Notes: generated by a model not told the origin, from the sequence alone. Numbered from the stretch's first letter, positions 35,017 to 45,823 are shown. The stretch is DNA of 64,000 bases from Albidovulum aestuarii (GCF_029961185.1 NZ_JASBQQ010000001.1:412542-476541), one strand, 5' to 3'. Translations and numbers: made by a program.

Positions 35017-35475
35017 TCAGCCAATCGGACCCGGCCGCCGTTCCTCGGATAGAAGCACATTGGCCTCGACGTTGCCAACACCGGGCAGGGTCATGATCCG
35101 GCGGCGCAGGACCCGTTCAAAATCGGCCAAATCGCGGGCGGTCACACGCAGGCGGTAATCATAAAGGCCAAGAACGTGCTGGACAGTCTGCACCTCGGGG
35201 ATGGCGGTAGCGGCGCGCTCGAAATCCTCAAGGCTGACTCGACCCTTTGTGGCGAGTTTCACGCCAAGAAAAACGGTGACGCCGAATCCGAGCCTTTCGG
35301 CATCAAGCTCGATGCGGCGCCCCGCGATCACCCCCGCCTCCTCCAGCCGTTTGATCCGTCGCCACGTCGCAGGCTGGGAAAGCCCCAGCGACCGCCCCAC
35401 GGCGCCCGCGCTTTGCGTGGCATCCGCGACCAACGCACGCAGGATCGCCCGGTCGGTATCATCAAGGTCGATCAC
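35017..35475 (-). CDS. Lrp/AsnC-family regulator (second of a tandem pair)
   Basis: A 152-residue regulator with N-terminal helix-turn-helix DDTDRAILRALVADATQSAGAVGRSLGLSQPATWRRI and a C-terminal RAM effector domain (VQHVLGLYDYRLRVTARDLADFE). Its start overlaps the stop of the first Lrp gene by four bases. Both are equal in length but clearly diverged, so they may form heteromers or sense different amino acids. A gap of 15 bases leads to the cupin gene. Confidence 0.92.
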   Translation of the reverse strand: MIDLDDTDRAILRALVADATQSAGAVGRSLGLSQPATWRRIKRLEEAGVIAGRRIELDAERLGFGVTVFLGVKLATKGRVSLEDFERAATAIPEVQTVQHVLGLYDYRLRVTARDLADFERVLRRRIMTLPGVGNVEANVLLSEERRPGPIG

Positions 35476-35930
35476 AGCGCGAGGCTCCTGGTTTCCTTGA
35501 TGGTCGAGACGAGCATCAGGCTTTCGATATCGGCGATATGCGGCAGGGTCAGGATACGGTCGCGGTACACTTCCTGATAATGGCCCATATCGCGGGCGAT
35601 GACGTTGAGGCGGATATCGACGCGGCCAAGGAAGGTCTGAATCTCGATCACCTCTGGCACCTCACGGGCAGCGTCTAGAAATTCGTCGAAGGCGCGCGGA
35701 TTGGTCTTGTCGAGTGTGAAGCGCAAGCTGACCTCGACCGCCCAGCCGAGCGCGCGCCAGTCGATCACCGCGTGCTGGCCCTTCAGCACGCCCGCCTCGG
35801 TCAGCTTCTCCAGCCGCCGCCAGCAGGTGGCCGCCGTCACGCCCGCCCGTTCCGCCAGTTCGGCGGTGGCAAGGCCCGGCTCTGCCAGAAGCTGGCGCAG
35901 GATGCGGCGGTCTGTGTCGTCGATTTGCAT
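35472..35930 (-). CDS. Lrp/AsnC-family regulator (first of a tandem pair)
   Basis: A 152-residue regulator with HTH TDRRILRQLLAEPGLATAELAERAGVTAATCWRRLEKL and a RAM domain (EIQTFLGRVDIRLNVIARDMGHYQEVY). ATG 35930 gives MQIDDTDRR, the usual Lrp start; upstream frame is AT-rich promoter DNA. It is divergent from ilvC, with 127 bases between holding a palindrome, so it is a good candidate to regulate ilvC and its own operon in response to branched-chain amino acids (inference). Confidence 0.92.
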   Translation of the reverse strand: MQIDDTDRRILRQLLAEPGLATAELAERAGVTAATCWRRLEKLTEAGVLKGQHAVIDWRALGWAVEVSLRFTLDKTNPRAFDEFLDAAREVPEVIEIQTFLGRVDIRLNVIARDMGHYQEVYRDRILTLPHIADIESLMLVSTIKETRSLAL

Positions 35931-35966
35931 GATTTTTTCGTATTGTACCGACAAATAGAATTGAAT

Positions 35967-35983
35967 TTCACGATATACGTGAA
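35967..35983. promoter_or_regulatory. Palindrome in the lrp-ilvC divergent region
   Basis: TTCACG-ATATA-CGTGAA, a perfect inverted repeat with an A/T-rich centre, in a notably AT-rich spacer 36 bases from the lrp start and 74 from ilvC. AT-rich centres suit Lrp-type proteins. Confidence 0.5.
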
Positions 35984-36006
35984 TCTTATCGAACTTTGAA
36001 CGGTAA

Positions 36007-37080
<1,074 letters not shown>

Positions 37081-37102
37081 CCCTACGTCGAATCGAAACA
37101 AG

Positions 37103-37128
37103 AAAGGGCAGCCTGAGGGCTGCCCTTT
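37103..37128. terminator. Bidirectional terminator between ilvC and glmM
   Basis: AAAGGGCAGCC, loop TGAG, GGCTGCCCTTT: perfect 11-base stem with A and T tracts on its ends, placed between convergent genes. Confidence 0.85.
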
Positions 37129-37147
37129 GTCATTTCCGGAATTTTTG

Positions 37148-38491
37148 TCAGACCGCCGCTTCGACCGCCGCGACGATGCCATCGACAACCTCGGTCAAAA
37201 GCGCCTCATCCTCGCATTCGGCCATGACCCGGATCAGGGGCTCGGTGCCAGATTTGCGGATTAGAAGGCGACCAGAGCCGTTCAGCCGCGCCTCGGCGCC
37301 GGTAATCGCGTTCTGCACGGATGCGGCGGAAAGCGGTTCCTTTCCGGCACCATAGCGGACGTTCTTTAGAAGTTGTGGCACGGTGTCGAACTGGCGAACC
37401 AGTTCCGAGGCGCGCTTTCCGGTCTCGGCCATCGCCGCAAGGAACTGGAGGCCGGCAATCAGCCCGTCGCCCGTGGTCGCATAGTCCGTCATCACGATAT
37501 GGCCCGACTGCTCGCCGCCAAGGTTGAAGCCACCCTCGCGCATTCGTTCGACGACATATCGGTCTCCGACGGCGGTGCGCTCCAGCCTGAGGCCGCGCCC
37601 GGTCAGGAACCGCTCCAACCCCAGATTGGACATCACGGTCGCGACCAGCGCACCACCCTTCAGCCGCTCGGCCTCGGCCCAGCGCGCCGCGAAGAGCGCC
37701 ATGATCTGGTCGCCGTCGGCCAACCGCCCGTTTTCATCGAGGATCATCACCCGGTCAGCATCGCCATCCAGCGAGATGCCGAGATCAGCGCCATGGGCCA
37801 CGACCGCCTCTGCCGCCGTCTGGGTATAGGTGGAACCGCATTTTTCGTTGATGTTGAAGCCGTTGGGCGACACGCCGATCGGGATCACCTCGGCCCCGAG
37901 CTCCCACAGAACCTCCGGCGCGGCTTTGTAGGCGGCGCCATTGGCACAGTCGACGACGACCTTCAGGCCGGAAAGCGCCCCGCGCACCGGGAAAGTGGTC
38001 TTGGCATATTCGACATAGCGGCCAAGCCCGTCATCGATCCGCTTGGCCCGGCCGATATTCTGCGGCTGCGCGAGCGCGATATCGCCTTCGAGGATCGCCT
38101 CGATCTCGGCCTCAGCCTCATCCGACAATTTGAAACCATCGGGGCCAAAGAACTTGATGCCGTTGTCATGGGCGTGATTGTGGCTTGCAGAGATCATGAT
38201 GCCAAGATCGGCGCGCATGGACCGGGTCAGGAACCCCACGCCCGGCGTCGGCACAGGCCCGAGCAGCAGCACGTTCATGCCGGTCGAGGTCAGCCCTGCC
38301 GTCAAAGCGTTTTCCAGCATGTAACCCGACAGCCGCGTGTCCTTGCCGATCACCACACGGTGACCGTTCCGACCGTCGGTGCGGAAGAACCGCCCCGCCG
38401 CAGCCCCGAGGCGCAGCGCCATTTCTGCTGTCATCGGATGCGTGTTTGCGGTCCCCCGCACACCGTCGGTGCCGAAAAGCTTCCTGCTCAT
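37148..38491 (-). CDS. glmM: Phosphoglucosamine mutase
   Basis: Converts glucosamine-6-phosphate to glucosamine-1-phosphate for peptidoglycan and lipopolysaccharide precursors. The 447-residue protein begins [18 protein letters not shown], carries the catalytic phosphoserine loop [20 protein letters not shown], the metal loop [12 protein letters not shown], and the phosphate-binding [14 protein letters not shown]. It is third in folB-folP-glmM; its ATG overlaps the folP stop by four bases. FolP-GlmM linkage is common across bacteria. Confidence 0.97.
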   Translation of the reverse strand: MSRKLFGTDGVRGTANTHPMTAEMALRLGAAAGRFFRTDGRNGHRVVIGKDTRLSGYMLENALTAGLTSTGMNVLLLGPVPTPGVGFLTRSMRADLGIMISASHNHAHDNGIKFFGPDGFKLSDEAEAEIEAILEGDIALAQPQNIGRAKRIDDGLGRYVEYAKTTFPVRGALSGLKVVVDCANGAAYKAAPEVLWELGAEVIPIGVSPNGFNINEKCGSTYTQTAAEAVVAHGADLGISLDGDADRVMILDENGRLADGDQIMALFAARWAEAERLKGGALVATVMSNLGLERFLTGRGLRLERTAVGDRYVVERMREGGFNLGGEQSGHIVMTDYATTGDGLIAGLQFLAAMAETGKRASELVRQFDTVPQLLKNVRYGAGKEPLSAASVQNAITGAEARLNGSGRLLIRKSGTEPLIRVMAECEDEALLTEVVDGIVAAVEAAV

Positions 38492-39501
38492 GTCGTTTCT
38501 CCCAGCGTCACGGCCTGCCAGAGCCTCAGCGCCTGTTTTGCCTCGGTCATATCATGAACGCGGTGAATCTGCACGCCCTGAGCGATGCCGGCCAGCGTCA
38601 CCACCAGTGTACCCGGCACCCGATCATCCGCCTTGTCCGCCCGCCCGATCGTGCCGATGAAGCGCTTGCGCGAGGCCCCGAGCAGGATCGGACAGCCGAG
38701 CCCGTGGAAAAGCGACAGACCCCTGATCAGGGCAAGGTTGTGGTCAACCGTCTTGCCGAAACCAATCCCCGGATCGACGATGATCCGGTCGCGGGCGATT
38801 CCTGCGGCCTCGGCAACGGCGACGCGGGCCTCAAGGTAGTCATAGACATCGAGTAGAACATCGTCATAGCGCGGGTCGTCCTGCATCGTCGCCGGGTCGC
38901 CCTGGGCATGCATCAGGCAGAGCGGTACGCCCGCCCTGGAGACCACTGACGCCAGCTGAGGATCATAGCTCAACGCCGCGACATCGTTGACAATCTTCGC
39001 CCCGGCTGCAAGCGCTGCCTCTGCCACCTCCGCTTTGCGCGTGTCGATGGAGACGGGCGTCTCAAGTCCCGCGCCGGTCAGCGCGCGGATCACCGGTTCG
39101 GTGCGCCCGACCTCTTCGCCGACGCTCACCGCCGCAGATCCCGGCCGCGTGCTTTCGCCGCCGGTATCAAGAATATCGGCCCCCGCCTCTGCCATGCCTC
39201 TTGCATGGGCAACCGCAGCATCGGCCGCATGGAACCGGCCACCGTCGGAAAAACTGTCCGGCGTGACATTGAGGATACCCATCAGGCGCGGGCGGTCCAT
39301 CGCCAATCCCGCAATTGGGGCGCGCGGGTCGCACAACCGTCGCAGCACCGTTTCGGGCACGTCATCGACGGTGACCACCTTTGGGGCCTTGCCGCGTTCC
39401 AGACGCTCCAGCCGGTCGAACCACGACCAGCCGCCTGCAAGCCAGGGCGCAAGGGCCGGACGGGCGGCATCGGTGTGGGCGATGGGACGGTAATAGATCA
39501 T
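38488..39501 (-). CDS. folP: Dihydropteroate synthase
   Basis: Joins p-aminobenzoate and hydroxymethyl-dihydropterin diphosphate in folate synthesis. TIM-barrel signatures are [55 protein letters not shown], and [11 protein letters not shown]. At 337 residues it is longer than the usual 270-280. The extra 70 N-terminal residues ([20 protein letters not shown]) form a small extension seen in some alphaproteobacteria. ATG 39501 begins it. It overlaps glmM and follows folB by 47 bases. Confidence 0.95.
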   Translation of the reverse strand: MIYYRPIAHTDAARPALAPWLAGGWSWFDRLERLERGKAPKVVTVDDVPETVLRRLCDPRAPIAGLAMDRPRLMGILNVTPDSFSDGGRFHAADAAVAHARGMAEAGADILDTGGESTRPGSAAVSVGEEVGRTEPVIRALTGAGLETPVSIDTRKAEVAEAALAAGAKIVNDVAALSYDPQLASVVSRAGVPLCLMHAQGDPATMQDDPRYDDVLLDVYDYLEARVAVAEAAGIARDRIIVDPGIGFGKTVDHNLALIRGLSLFHGLGCPILLGASRKRFIGTIGRADKADDRVPGTLVVTLAGIAQGVQIHRVHDMTEAKQALRLWQAVTLGETT

Positions 39502-39548
39502 GGCGAGCGGTTTAGGCCGGGCCGGGCGGGGATGGCAAGCGGCCCGTG

Positions 39549-40409
39549 TCAGACCCGCTCCACCGGCACGCGGCAACCCGCCGGAATTGCAACATCGCCG
39601 TGAGCGATGACCTTCGTCGCGCCGAGGTCTTCGGCCAGCCAGCAGGCCAGTACGCCTGCATCCGCGCCTTGTGGTGCGCCAGGTGTGTCGAGCACCAGTT
39701 TCGAGGGTGCCCAGACCACAACCTGCCCCTGTTTCAGCGCCCAGTCGAGTTCGGTGCGGGTGGCAACCACCGTCAGCGCCGTGTCATCGGCAGCCATTCC
39801 CCACGCCGCCTGCTCCATCGAAAGAAGGTCGATGCGAAGCTGAGCGACGCCGGTCGCGGCGACGGGCCGTTTCTCGGGTAAGGGCGGCACGACCACGGCC
39901 GGACCTAGCGCGCGGCCTATCTGCCAGCCACCCTGCCCCGATACGTGGACGACCGGCATTGGTGTTTCGGCCGCCACGGCGGGGCCCGCGATATCGGCGC
40001 GGCTGCGGACGATCTCTACCCCCAGCGCATAGGGCCCGCGGTCGAGCTTCTCGATCCTCAGGAAAACGCGTTCCGCCTGCGGTTCGGCCAGAATACGGGC
40101 CGCGATGTTTTCAGAAAGCGTTTCCAGCAGGTTCAGCCGCTCCGCAGCCAGTTCCGCGTCGATCGCCTCAGTCAGCCGGTCATAGGAGAGGATCAGATCG
40201 ACATCGTCACCCGCCTCGCCCTGCGGGGCAAGCTCCACCACAACATTGAAGCGCAGCCGCTGCTCCTGCCCGCGTTCGACCTGAAAGGCACCGATATCGG
40301 CGGAGACGACGTAGTCGCGCAGCGAAAGACGGTCGGGCGGGTTCGGCCCGCCCATGGCTTTCGCCCGCTCTTCGGGATGGGCGAAGGCCTGGGTGATTTC
40401 GTCGGACAT
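39549..40409 (-). CDS. folB: Dihydroneopterin aldolase (FolB) with unknown C-terminal domain
   Basis: Residues about 25-135 are FolB: SLRDYVVSADIGAFQVERG, LSYDRLTEAIDAEL, LLETLSENIAARIL, and the catalytic-Lys strand VFLRIEKLDRGPYALG. FolB normally ends near 120 residues. This protein runs to 286, with a second domain of about 145 residues (VVHVSGQGGWQIGRALGPAV; LTVVATRTELDWALKQGQV; CWLAEDLGATKVIAHGDVAI) that I do not recognise. ATG 40409 is chosen as MSDEITQAF. First of folB-folP-glmM, so the C-terminal domain may be another pterin or folate step; that is inference. Confidence 0.85.
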   Translation of the reverse strand: MSDEITQAFAHPEERAKAMGGPNPPDRLSLRDYVVSADIGAFQVERGQEQRLRFNVVVELAPQGEAGDDVDLILSYDRLTEAIDAELAAERLNLLETLSENIAARILAEPQAERVFLRIEKLDRGPYALGVEIVRSRADIAGPAVAAETPMPVVHVSGQGGWQIGRALGPAVVVPPLPEKRPVAATGVAQLRIDLLSMEQAAWGMAADDTALTVVATRTELDWALKQGQVVVWAPSKLVLDTPGAPQGADAGVLACWLAEDLGATKVIAHGDVAIPAGCRVPVERV

Positions 40410-40497
40410 GGAAGGCTCCGGGGCAGCGTCGCGGGCGATCATAGCGCCGCGCGCGGGCACCGAAAGGCGGAAGGCGGCAGGTCGCCGCCTGCCAGCG

Positions 40498-41184
40498 TCA
40501 GTTCATCGCGGTCTGCAGGGGCGCCCGGTAGAAGATATGGCGACCGATTTTGGCCGTCTTCTCGAACCGCTTCGCCCAGGAAGGCCGCACGGCGGGCGTG
40601 TGGAAATAGGTCGCGCCATCGGTCAACTGGCGCGGGGCGCCGTCAATCATCGCCCGCGCGATCTTGCCCGCCACGGTCCATGCGCCGCGATCACGGATGT
40701 TTTCGGGCCGCCCGTCACAGGTGAACGAGAACTGGCAGCCGCGCGAATTGCCCTGATTGACCACGCCGCAGATCGTCCGCGGGAAGGTCGGGCTTTCAAC
40801 CCGGTTGAGAATGACCTCGGCCACGGCGGCCTGGCCCTTGATCCCCTCGCCGCGCGCCTCGAAGTAGAGCGCCGTCGCAAGGCATTCGAATTCCGGTCCG
40901 CCCTTGGCGGCGGGCTGCTTGGCCAGCCAGTCCGCGTCATAGGCGATATCGCCGACGGTTTTCGACTTCGACGGCTTCACAGCCGGCGGCGTCACGATCT
41001 TGCTCAGCCGGGCGGCGCTCACAGCCCCCAGCGCGGCCTTTTCCTGGCCAAGGAGCGCCGTGAGGTTCATACCCAAGGCAGCAGTCGGATCATTGGACTG
41101 GCTCACCGTCATTTCGGCATGCACGCCTCCGGCGAGGGCGAGGAGCAGCACCGCGCTCCCGGTCCAGCACTTCAGCACTGACAT
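40498..41184 (-). CDS. Exported SleB-type cell wall hydrolase
   Basis: A 228-residue secreted enzyme: signal peptide MSVLKCWTGSAVLLLALAGGVHA, a linker of about 60 residues, then a Hydrolase_2 (SleB/CwlJ) domain. Catalytic Glu lies in ALYFEARGEG; further signatures are AVAEVILNRVESPTFP, CQFSFTCDGR and TDGATYFHTP. It cleaves peptidoglycan, probably as a lytic transglycosylase, in the periplasm. ATG 41184 starts the signal peptide. It lies upstream of folB by 88 bases but has no functional link visible. Confidence 0.9.
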   Translation of the reverse strand: MSVLKCWTGSAVLLLALAGGVHAEMTVSQSNDPTAALGMNLTALLGQEKAALGAVSAARLSKIVTPPAVKPSKSKTVGDIAYDADWLAKQPAAKGGPEFECLATALYFEARGEGIKGQAAVAEVILNRVESPTFPRTICGVVNQGNSRGCQFSFTCDGRPENIRDRGAWTVAGKIARAMIDGAPRQLTDGATYFHTPAVRPSWAKRFEKTAKIGRHIFYRAPLQTAMN

Positions 41185-41383
41185 TGTTCTTTCCCGAATT
41201 ACTTCGTCGAGCCACAGCCCCCCAAGGCTTTGACGGAGGCGGACATAGCCCAAATGGCGGACCCCGTCCACCCTTGAGACATTTATGCAACAATACCTGT
41301 GGATAACCCGCAAGCTGTTTCCGATCAGGAAACCGCGTCAGATCAGGTAGCGCGCACCCACATATCAATCAAGCTATTGATAA

Positions 41384-43927
41384 TTAATGTTCTTTTTTTG
41401 GATTTTGCCGATCTAGAAGGGCAAAATGGGCCGCAGCAAGTCGCGCCACAGGCACCCGGAAAGGTGAGCAAGAGACGTAGTCGAAGCCCAGCCTGCGACA
41501 AAATGCAATAGAGTCGGGGTTGCCGCCATGCTCTCCGCAGACCGAAAGCGTCACATCATGTCGCATTTCGCGCCCACGCGCCGAGCCGATAAGCAAAAGT
41601 TCGCCGACACCTTCCTCGTCCAGAACATGGAAAGGATCCTCTGGGTAGACCCCTTGCTGGACGTAATCGCCCATGAAGCGACCAGCATCATCACGCGACA
41701 GGCCATAGGTCATCTGCGTGAGGTCGTTGGTGCCGAATGACAGGAACGCCGCATGCTGGGCGATGTCGCCCGCCCGCAGCGCCGCACGCGGGGTTTCGAC
41801 CATGACCCCAAGCCGGTAGGTGAAATCCGCACCCGTCGCGGTCCGGACCGCTGCAGCAACCGCATCGATACGCGTCTTGACCAGCTCCACCTCGCGCTTG
41901 GCCGAAACCAGCGGGATCATCACCTCGGGCACGACTGGCGCGCCGCGCTTCGACGCCTCGACCGTCGCCTCGAAAATCGCGCGGGCCTGCATTTCGTAGA
42001 TTTCGGGCACCGTCACGCCAATCCGTACACCGCGCAGGCCAAGCATCGGGTTGAATTCCGACAACGCCTCCACCCGGCGCATCACTTCCGACAGCGGCCG
42101 GTCGAGCGCCTCGGCCAGTTCGCGCATTCCCTCGCGGTCCTGCGGCAGGAACTCGTGCAGGGGCGGATCAAATAGCCGGATACAGACCGGCTGCCCTGCC
42201 ATGATATCAAAAAGTGCGATGAAATCGGCCCGCTGCATCGGCAAGAGCAAATCCAGCGCGACCTTCCGGTCCTTCGCCGTGTCGGCAAAGATCATCTCAC
42301 GCATCACCGTCAGACGGTCCTCGTCGAAGAACATGTGCTCGGTCCGGCAGAGCCCGATGCCCTCGGCCTCGAACATCCGCGCCGTTCGGGCATCATCCGG
42401 CGTATCGGCATTGGCCCGGACGCCAATGTCGCGCACATTGTCGGCCCAGTGCAGAAGCGTCGTGAACCATTCGTCGAGCGCGGGTTCCAGCATCTCGGCC
42501 TGACCGGCCAGAACATCGCCTGTCGTGCCGTCGACGGTGATCACATCGCCTTCGCGGAAGCTGCGGCCATCCTTGGTCTTCAGAACCTTGTCACGCTGAT
42601 TTATGGCGATTTCCGATGCCCCGACGATGCAGGGCAGACCAAGGCCACGCGCGATCACGGCCGCATGGCTGGTCACCCCGCCGCGCTCGGTCAGAACAGC
42701 CACGGCGGCATGCATACCACGGATATCCTCGGGTGAGGTTTCACGGCGGACAAGAATGCAGCGTTCATCCCGCGCCGCCGAGGCCTGAGCATCGGCCGAG
42801 GTGAAGACCAGACGGCCAGATGCGCCGCCGGGGCTGGCGGCAATGCCGCGTGCGATCCGATCGCGCGGCGCGCGCGGATCCACCTGATAGTGGAGCAATT
42901 CGGAAATCGCCCGCGGCTCTACCCGCAGGATCGCTTCCTCACGGTCGATGATCTTGTTTTTGGCAAGCGTCACGGCAATCCTGACGCTCGCGCGGGCCGA
43001 CCGCTGAACGCGAACCGCATCGATCACCTTCAGCGCGCCGTTTTCCAGCGCGAATTCGATCTGCATCTCCTCGCGCAGCTTCCGGCGGCAAATCTGGCAA
43101 TGCTCCTGCAGCGTGGTAAAAACCTCCGGCGCTGCTTCTTCCAGCGAATGTCCCCGCTTGTCCTTCACGAGAAAGAGCGTTTCTTCCGCCTTGCGATTGA
43201 CCGGATTCAGCCCGCGGAACCGGCCTGTGACCTGCGGCGCGCCGGTTACGGGTTCAATGAGCTGGATCGTGCCGCGCCCTGAAAGACCAGGACCAAAGGC
43301 CTGCGCCATTTCCTGAACCACCAGCCCCAACGGCGCATCGGCGGGCGCCCCCTTGGCCGCGCGCAGAAGCCGGGCGGTCGTGCCTTCCCAGGCGCGGGCC
43401 ATCGACCGCATCACCTCGGTAAATTGCTGGGCAGGGGATTGGGGGAAATCCTCGTCCATCTCGGCTTCATAGGCCGCAAGCGCAGCAGCCAGAGCCTCGG
43501 ACGACGGTTCGGCAGTGAACATGTCCGGGTCAAGCCGCGCCACATGGATCGCATAGGACTGGACAAAACCGAGATAGGTAGCATCGGCAAAGGCCTGTCC
43601 GTGGTCGCGGACAAACTGTGCATGTTTATCAGCATTCATGCCGACATTCAGAACAGTGTTCGGCCCGCCCCAGTCAGGATCGCCCGGCGAGGGCCGGATC
43701 GAAACCAGCACGTCATGGAAAAGCGCGGCGATACCGTCGATATCCGGCATCTGCCCGGCAGCGATGGCGCGCACGGTGTCGCAGGGCAGGGCCACGGTCT
43801 TCGGTACCGGCAGATCAAGACGGATCAGCCGCTGCAGGCACTTCGCCCGCCAGCCATGACGCGCGGTGTCAATCGCCGCCGACGGCGTGACCTCGGTATA
43901 CTGTGTGAAATCACTGTGCTTCTGCAC
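41384..43927 (-). CDS. PPDK/PEP-synthase-like protein with divergent nucleotide-binding region
   Basis: An 847-residue protein. The central swivelling domain has the phosphohistidine at 421 in ERGGVTSHAAVIARGLGLPC, and the C-terminal PEP/pyruvate barrel is intact: LCRTEHMFFDEDRL, FGTNDLTQMTYGLSRDD, SVCGEHGGNPDS. The N-terminal ATP domain is abnormal. The usual GGKGANL loop is replaced by ARHGWRAKCLQRL and the VSVRSGA region reads VSIRPSPGDPDWGGP. Enzyme activity with ATP is therefore doubtful. GTG 43927 is the start, with AAAGG eight bases away. Standard PPDK (about 880 residues, ppdK) is the nearest name. Confidence 0.75.
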   Translation of the reverse strand: MQKHSDFTQYTEVTPSAAIDTARHGWRAKCLQRLIRLDLPVPKTVALPCDTVRAIAAGQMPDIDGIAALFHDVLVSIRPSPGDPDWGGPNTVLNVGMNADKHAQFVRDHGQAFADATYLGFVQSYAIHVARLDPDMFTAEPSSEALAAALAAYEAEMDEDFPQSPAQQFTEVMRSMARAWEGTTARLLRAAKGAPADAPLGLVVQEMAQAFGPGLSGRGTIQLIEPVTGAPQVTGRFRGLNPVNRKAEETLFLVKDKRGHSLEEAAPEVFTTLQEHCQICRRKLREEMQIEFALENGALKVIDAVRVQRSARASVRIAVTLAKNKIIDREEAILRVEPRAISELLHYQVDPRAPRDRIARGIAASPGGASGRLVFTSADAQASAARDERCILVRRETSPEDIRGMHAAVAVLTERGGVTSHAAVIARGLGLPCIVGASEIAINQRDKVLKTKDGRSFREGDVITVDGTTGDVLAGQAEMLEPALDEWFTTLLHWADNVRDIGVRANADTPDDARTARMFEAEGIGLCRTEHMFFDEDRLTVMREMIFADTAKDRKVALDLLLPMQRADFIALFDIMAGQPVCIRLFDPPLHEFLPQDREGMRELAEALDRPLSEVMRRVEALSEFNPMLGLRGVRIGVTVPEIYEMQARAIFEATVEASKRGAPVVPEVMIPLVSAKREVELVKTRIDAVAAAVRTATGADFTYRLGVMVETPRAALRAGDIAQHAAFLSFGTNDLTQMTYGLSRDDAGRFMGDYVQQGVYPEDPFHVLDEEGVGELLLIGSARGREMRHDVTLSVCGEHGGNPDSIAFCRRLGFDYVSCSPFRVPVARLAAAHFALLDRQNPKKEH

Positions 43928-44078
43928 TGCGGCAACCTTTCTTCGCGGTGCAGAATAACGCCGATCCGTTTGCGCGCAAGCAAAAGCGCTGCAAACGGCC
44001 TGTGACGCAGCGCCTCGGCCTCGCTGCTTGCGCGCTGCCGCGCATTGCGCCATGACTGGCCCGACACAGGAGACGACG

Positions 44079-45146
44079 ATGGCATTGCCGATCCGGCATC
44101 AGGCAACATATTGGGGCATCGCGGCGGGCGTATTCTTTGCCGCGCTCTGGGGCTTGGGAAATGTGATCCTGCCCTTCCTCGTCGGCGGTGCGATAGCCTA
44201 TTTCCTTGACCCGGTTGCGGATCGTCTTGAACGCGCGGGACTGAGCCGCTCGGCGGCGACATCGGTCATATCGGTGGCGGCGCTTCTGATCTTCATCCTG
44301 CTGTCGCTTCTCATCGTCCCGATGCTGGTGCGCCAGCTCGTCGGTCTGGTCAATGCGGCACCGACGATCTTTGGCGAATTGCAGGGCTTCCTCACTGCGA
44401 AGTTTCCCTCGCTGATGGATGAACAAAGTGCCCTGCGCGACGCGCTGAACGGCATCGGCAAGACCATTCAGGCACGGGGCGGCGAACTGGCGCAGGGACT
44501 GCTGACCTCGGCGCTGTCGGTCATCAACGCCATCGTCTTCATCGTCGTGGTGCCCGTCGTCGCCTTCTACCTGCTGCTCGACTGGGACAATATGGTCGCC
44601 AAGATCGACAGCTGGCTGCCGCGCGACCACAGGGACACAATCCGCACCATCGCCCGCGACATCGACCGGGTGCTTGCGGGCTTCGTGCGCGGGCAGGTTT
44701 CGGTCTGTATGGCGCTCGGCACGTTCTATGCCGTGGCGCTGATGCTGGCGGGGCTGGATTTCGGGCTGATCGTCGGGGCCATAGCCGGGCTTATCACCTT
44801 CATTCCCTATGTCGGCGCGCTGATCGGCGGTGCGCTCGCCATCGGGCTTGCGCTCTTTCAGTTCTGGGGCGACTGGCTCAGCATCGGCATCATCGCCGCG
44901 ATCTTCGCTGCGGGCCAGTTCCTAGAGGGCAATGTCATCACGCCGCGCTTTGTCGGCAAATCCGTGGGCCTCCACCCGGTCTGGCTGCTCTTCGCCCTCT
45001 CGGCCTTCGGCACCGTCTTCGGGTTTGTCGGTATGCTGGTCGCCGTCCCGGTCGCTGCTGCCATCGGCGTACTGGCGCGCTTCGGTGTCGGCCAGTATCT
45101 GAGCAGCCGTCTTTACACAGGCCTTGCCGGGCGGGACGAGGAATAA
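44079..45146 (+). CDS. AI-2E family transporter (PerM-like permease)
   Basis: A 355-residue integral membrane protein with about eight helices. Family features are the paired N-terminal helices (TYWGIAAGVFFAALWG, VILPFLVGGAIAYFLDP), the central cytoplasmic helical region (SALRDALNGIGKTIQARG), and the C-terminal motifs YVGALIGGALAIGLALF and FLEGNVITPRFVGKSVGLHP. Family members export diverse solutes or act as Na+/H+ antiporters; the AI-2 link is only a name. ATG 44079 has AGGAGA upstream. It is one base ahead of hdaA, an arrangement conserved in this order, and divergent from the PPDK-like gene. Confidence 0.9.
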   Translation: MALPIRHQATYWGIAAGVFFAALWGLGNVILPFLVGGAIAYFLDPVADRLERAGLSRSAATSVISVAALLIFILLSLLIVPMLVRQLVGLVNAAPTIFGELQGFLTAKFPSLMDEQSALRDALNGIGKTIQARGGELAQGLLTSALSVINAIVFIVVVPVVAFYLLLDWDNMVAKIDSWLPRDHRDTIRTIARDIDRVLAGFVRGQVSVCMALGTFYAVALMLAGLDFGLIVGAIAGLITFIPYVGALIGGALAIGLALFQFWGDWLSIGIIAAIFAAGQFLEGNVITPRFVGKSVGLHPVWLLFALSAFGTVFGFVGMLVAVPVAAAIGVLARFGVGQYLSSRLYTGLAGRDEE

Positions 45147-45147
45147 G

Positions 45148-45822
45148 ATGCCCCGCCAGCTTGCCTTCGACCTGCCGGTGCGCCCCGCACTGGGACGCGA
45201 GGACTTCTTCGTCTCTCCCGCCAATGAGCTGGCGCTGGCTGCGCTCGACGCGGGTGGCTGGCCGCAGGGCAAGATGCTGCTTCTGGGGCCCGAGGGCTCG
45301 GGCAAGAGCCATCTGGCACAGGTCTGGGCGGGCGACACGGGCGCGCGGGTGATCGTGGCCAGCGATCTTGCCACCCTGCCCCTGCCCGAGGCCGGACCGA
45401 TGGTGGTTGAGGATGCCGACCGCATCGCGGGCGACCGCGTGGCGGAAACCGCGCTCTTTCACCTGCACAATCACCTGCTGGCCGCAGAGGCTCCTCTGCT
45501 GCTGACTGCATGGCGGGGCCCGACGCATTGGGGCCTCATCCTGCCCGATCTGAAAAGCCGGATGGAGGCGACCGCCACGGCCGAGCTTCTGCCGCCCGAT
45601 GACGCGCTCCTCTCGGCTGTCTGCCTGAAACTCTTCGCCGACCGCCAGTTGCAGGTCACCCCGGCCCTCATCCAGTGGCTCATCCGCCGCATCGACCGCT
45701 CGTTCGCCGCCGCGCGGGCCACCGTCGCCACGCTCGACGCCGTGGCACTTCAGCGCGGACGGCCCGTGACGCGGGCTTTGGCTGCCGAGGTGCTGGACAC
45801 CGCGCCGCACGACGACGCATGA
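45148..45822 (+). CDS. hdaA: DnaA-like regulatory inactivator HdaA
   Basis: A 224-residue DnaA-homologous ATPase lacking the DNA-binding domain. It starts with the clamp-binding-like motif QLAFDLP, has Walker [15 protein letters not shown], Walker B in MVVEDADR, and a sensor-2/lid region ([18 protein letters not shown]). With the loaded beta clamp it stimulates ATP hydrolysis by DnaA and so prevents re-initiation. ATG 45148 begins two bases after the AI-2E stop. The Pho-box-like repeats for ppk begin right after its stop codon. The clamp motif near the N-terminus fits the Hda role. Confidence 0.9.
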   Translation: MPRQLAFDLPVRPALGREDFFVSPANELALAALDAGGWPQGKMLLLGPEGSGKSHLAQVWAGDTGARVIVASDLATLPLPEAGPMVVEDADRIAGDRVAETALFHLHNHLLAAEAPLLLTAWRGPTHWGLILPDLKSRMEATATAELLPPDDALLSAVCLKLFADRQLQVTPALIQWLIRRIDRSFAAARATVATLDAVALQRGRPVTRALAAEVLDTAPHDDA

Positions 45823-45823
45823 T

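Noticed and set aside
41363..41382. Inverted repeat TATCAAT...ATTGATA downstream of the PPDK-like gene, considered as an FNR site or terminator
   Set aside because: The half-sites are in the opposite order to an FNR box (TTGAT...ATCAA), the stem is weak and AT-rich, and it lies at a gene end.
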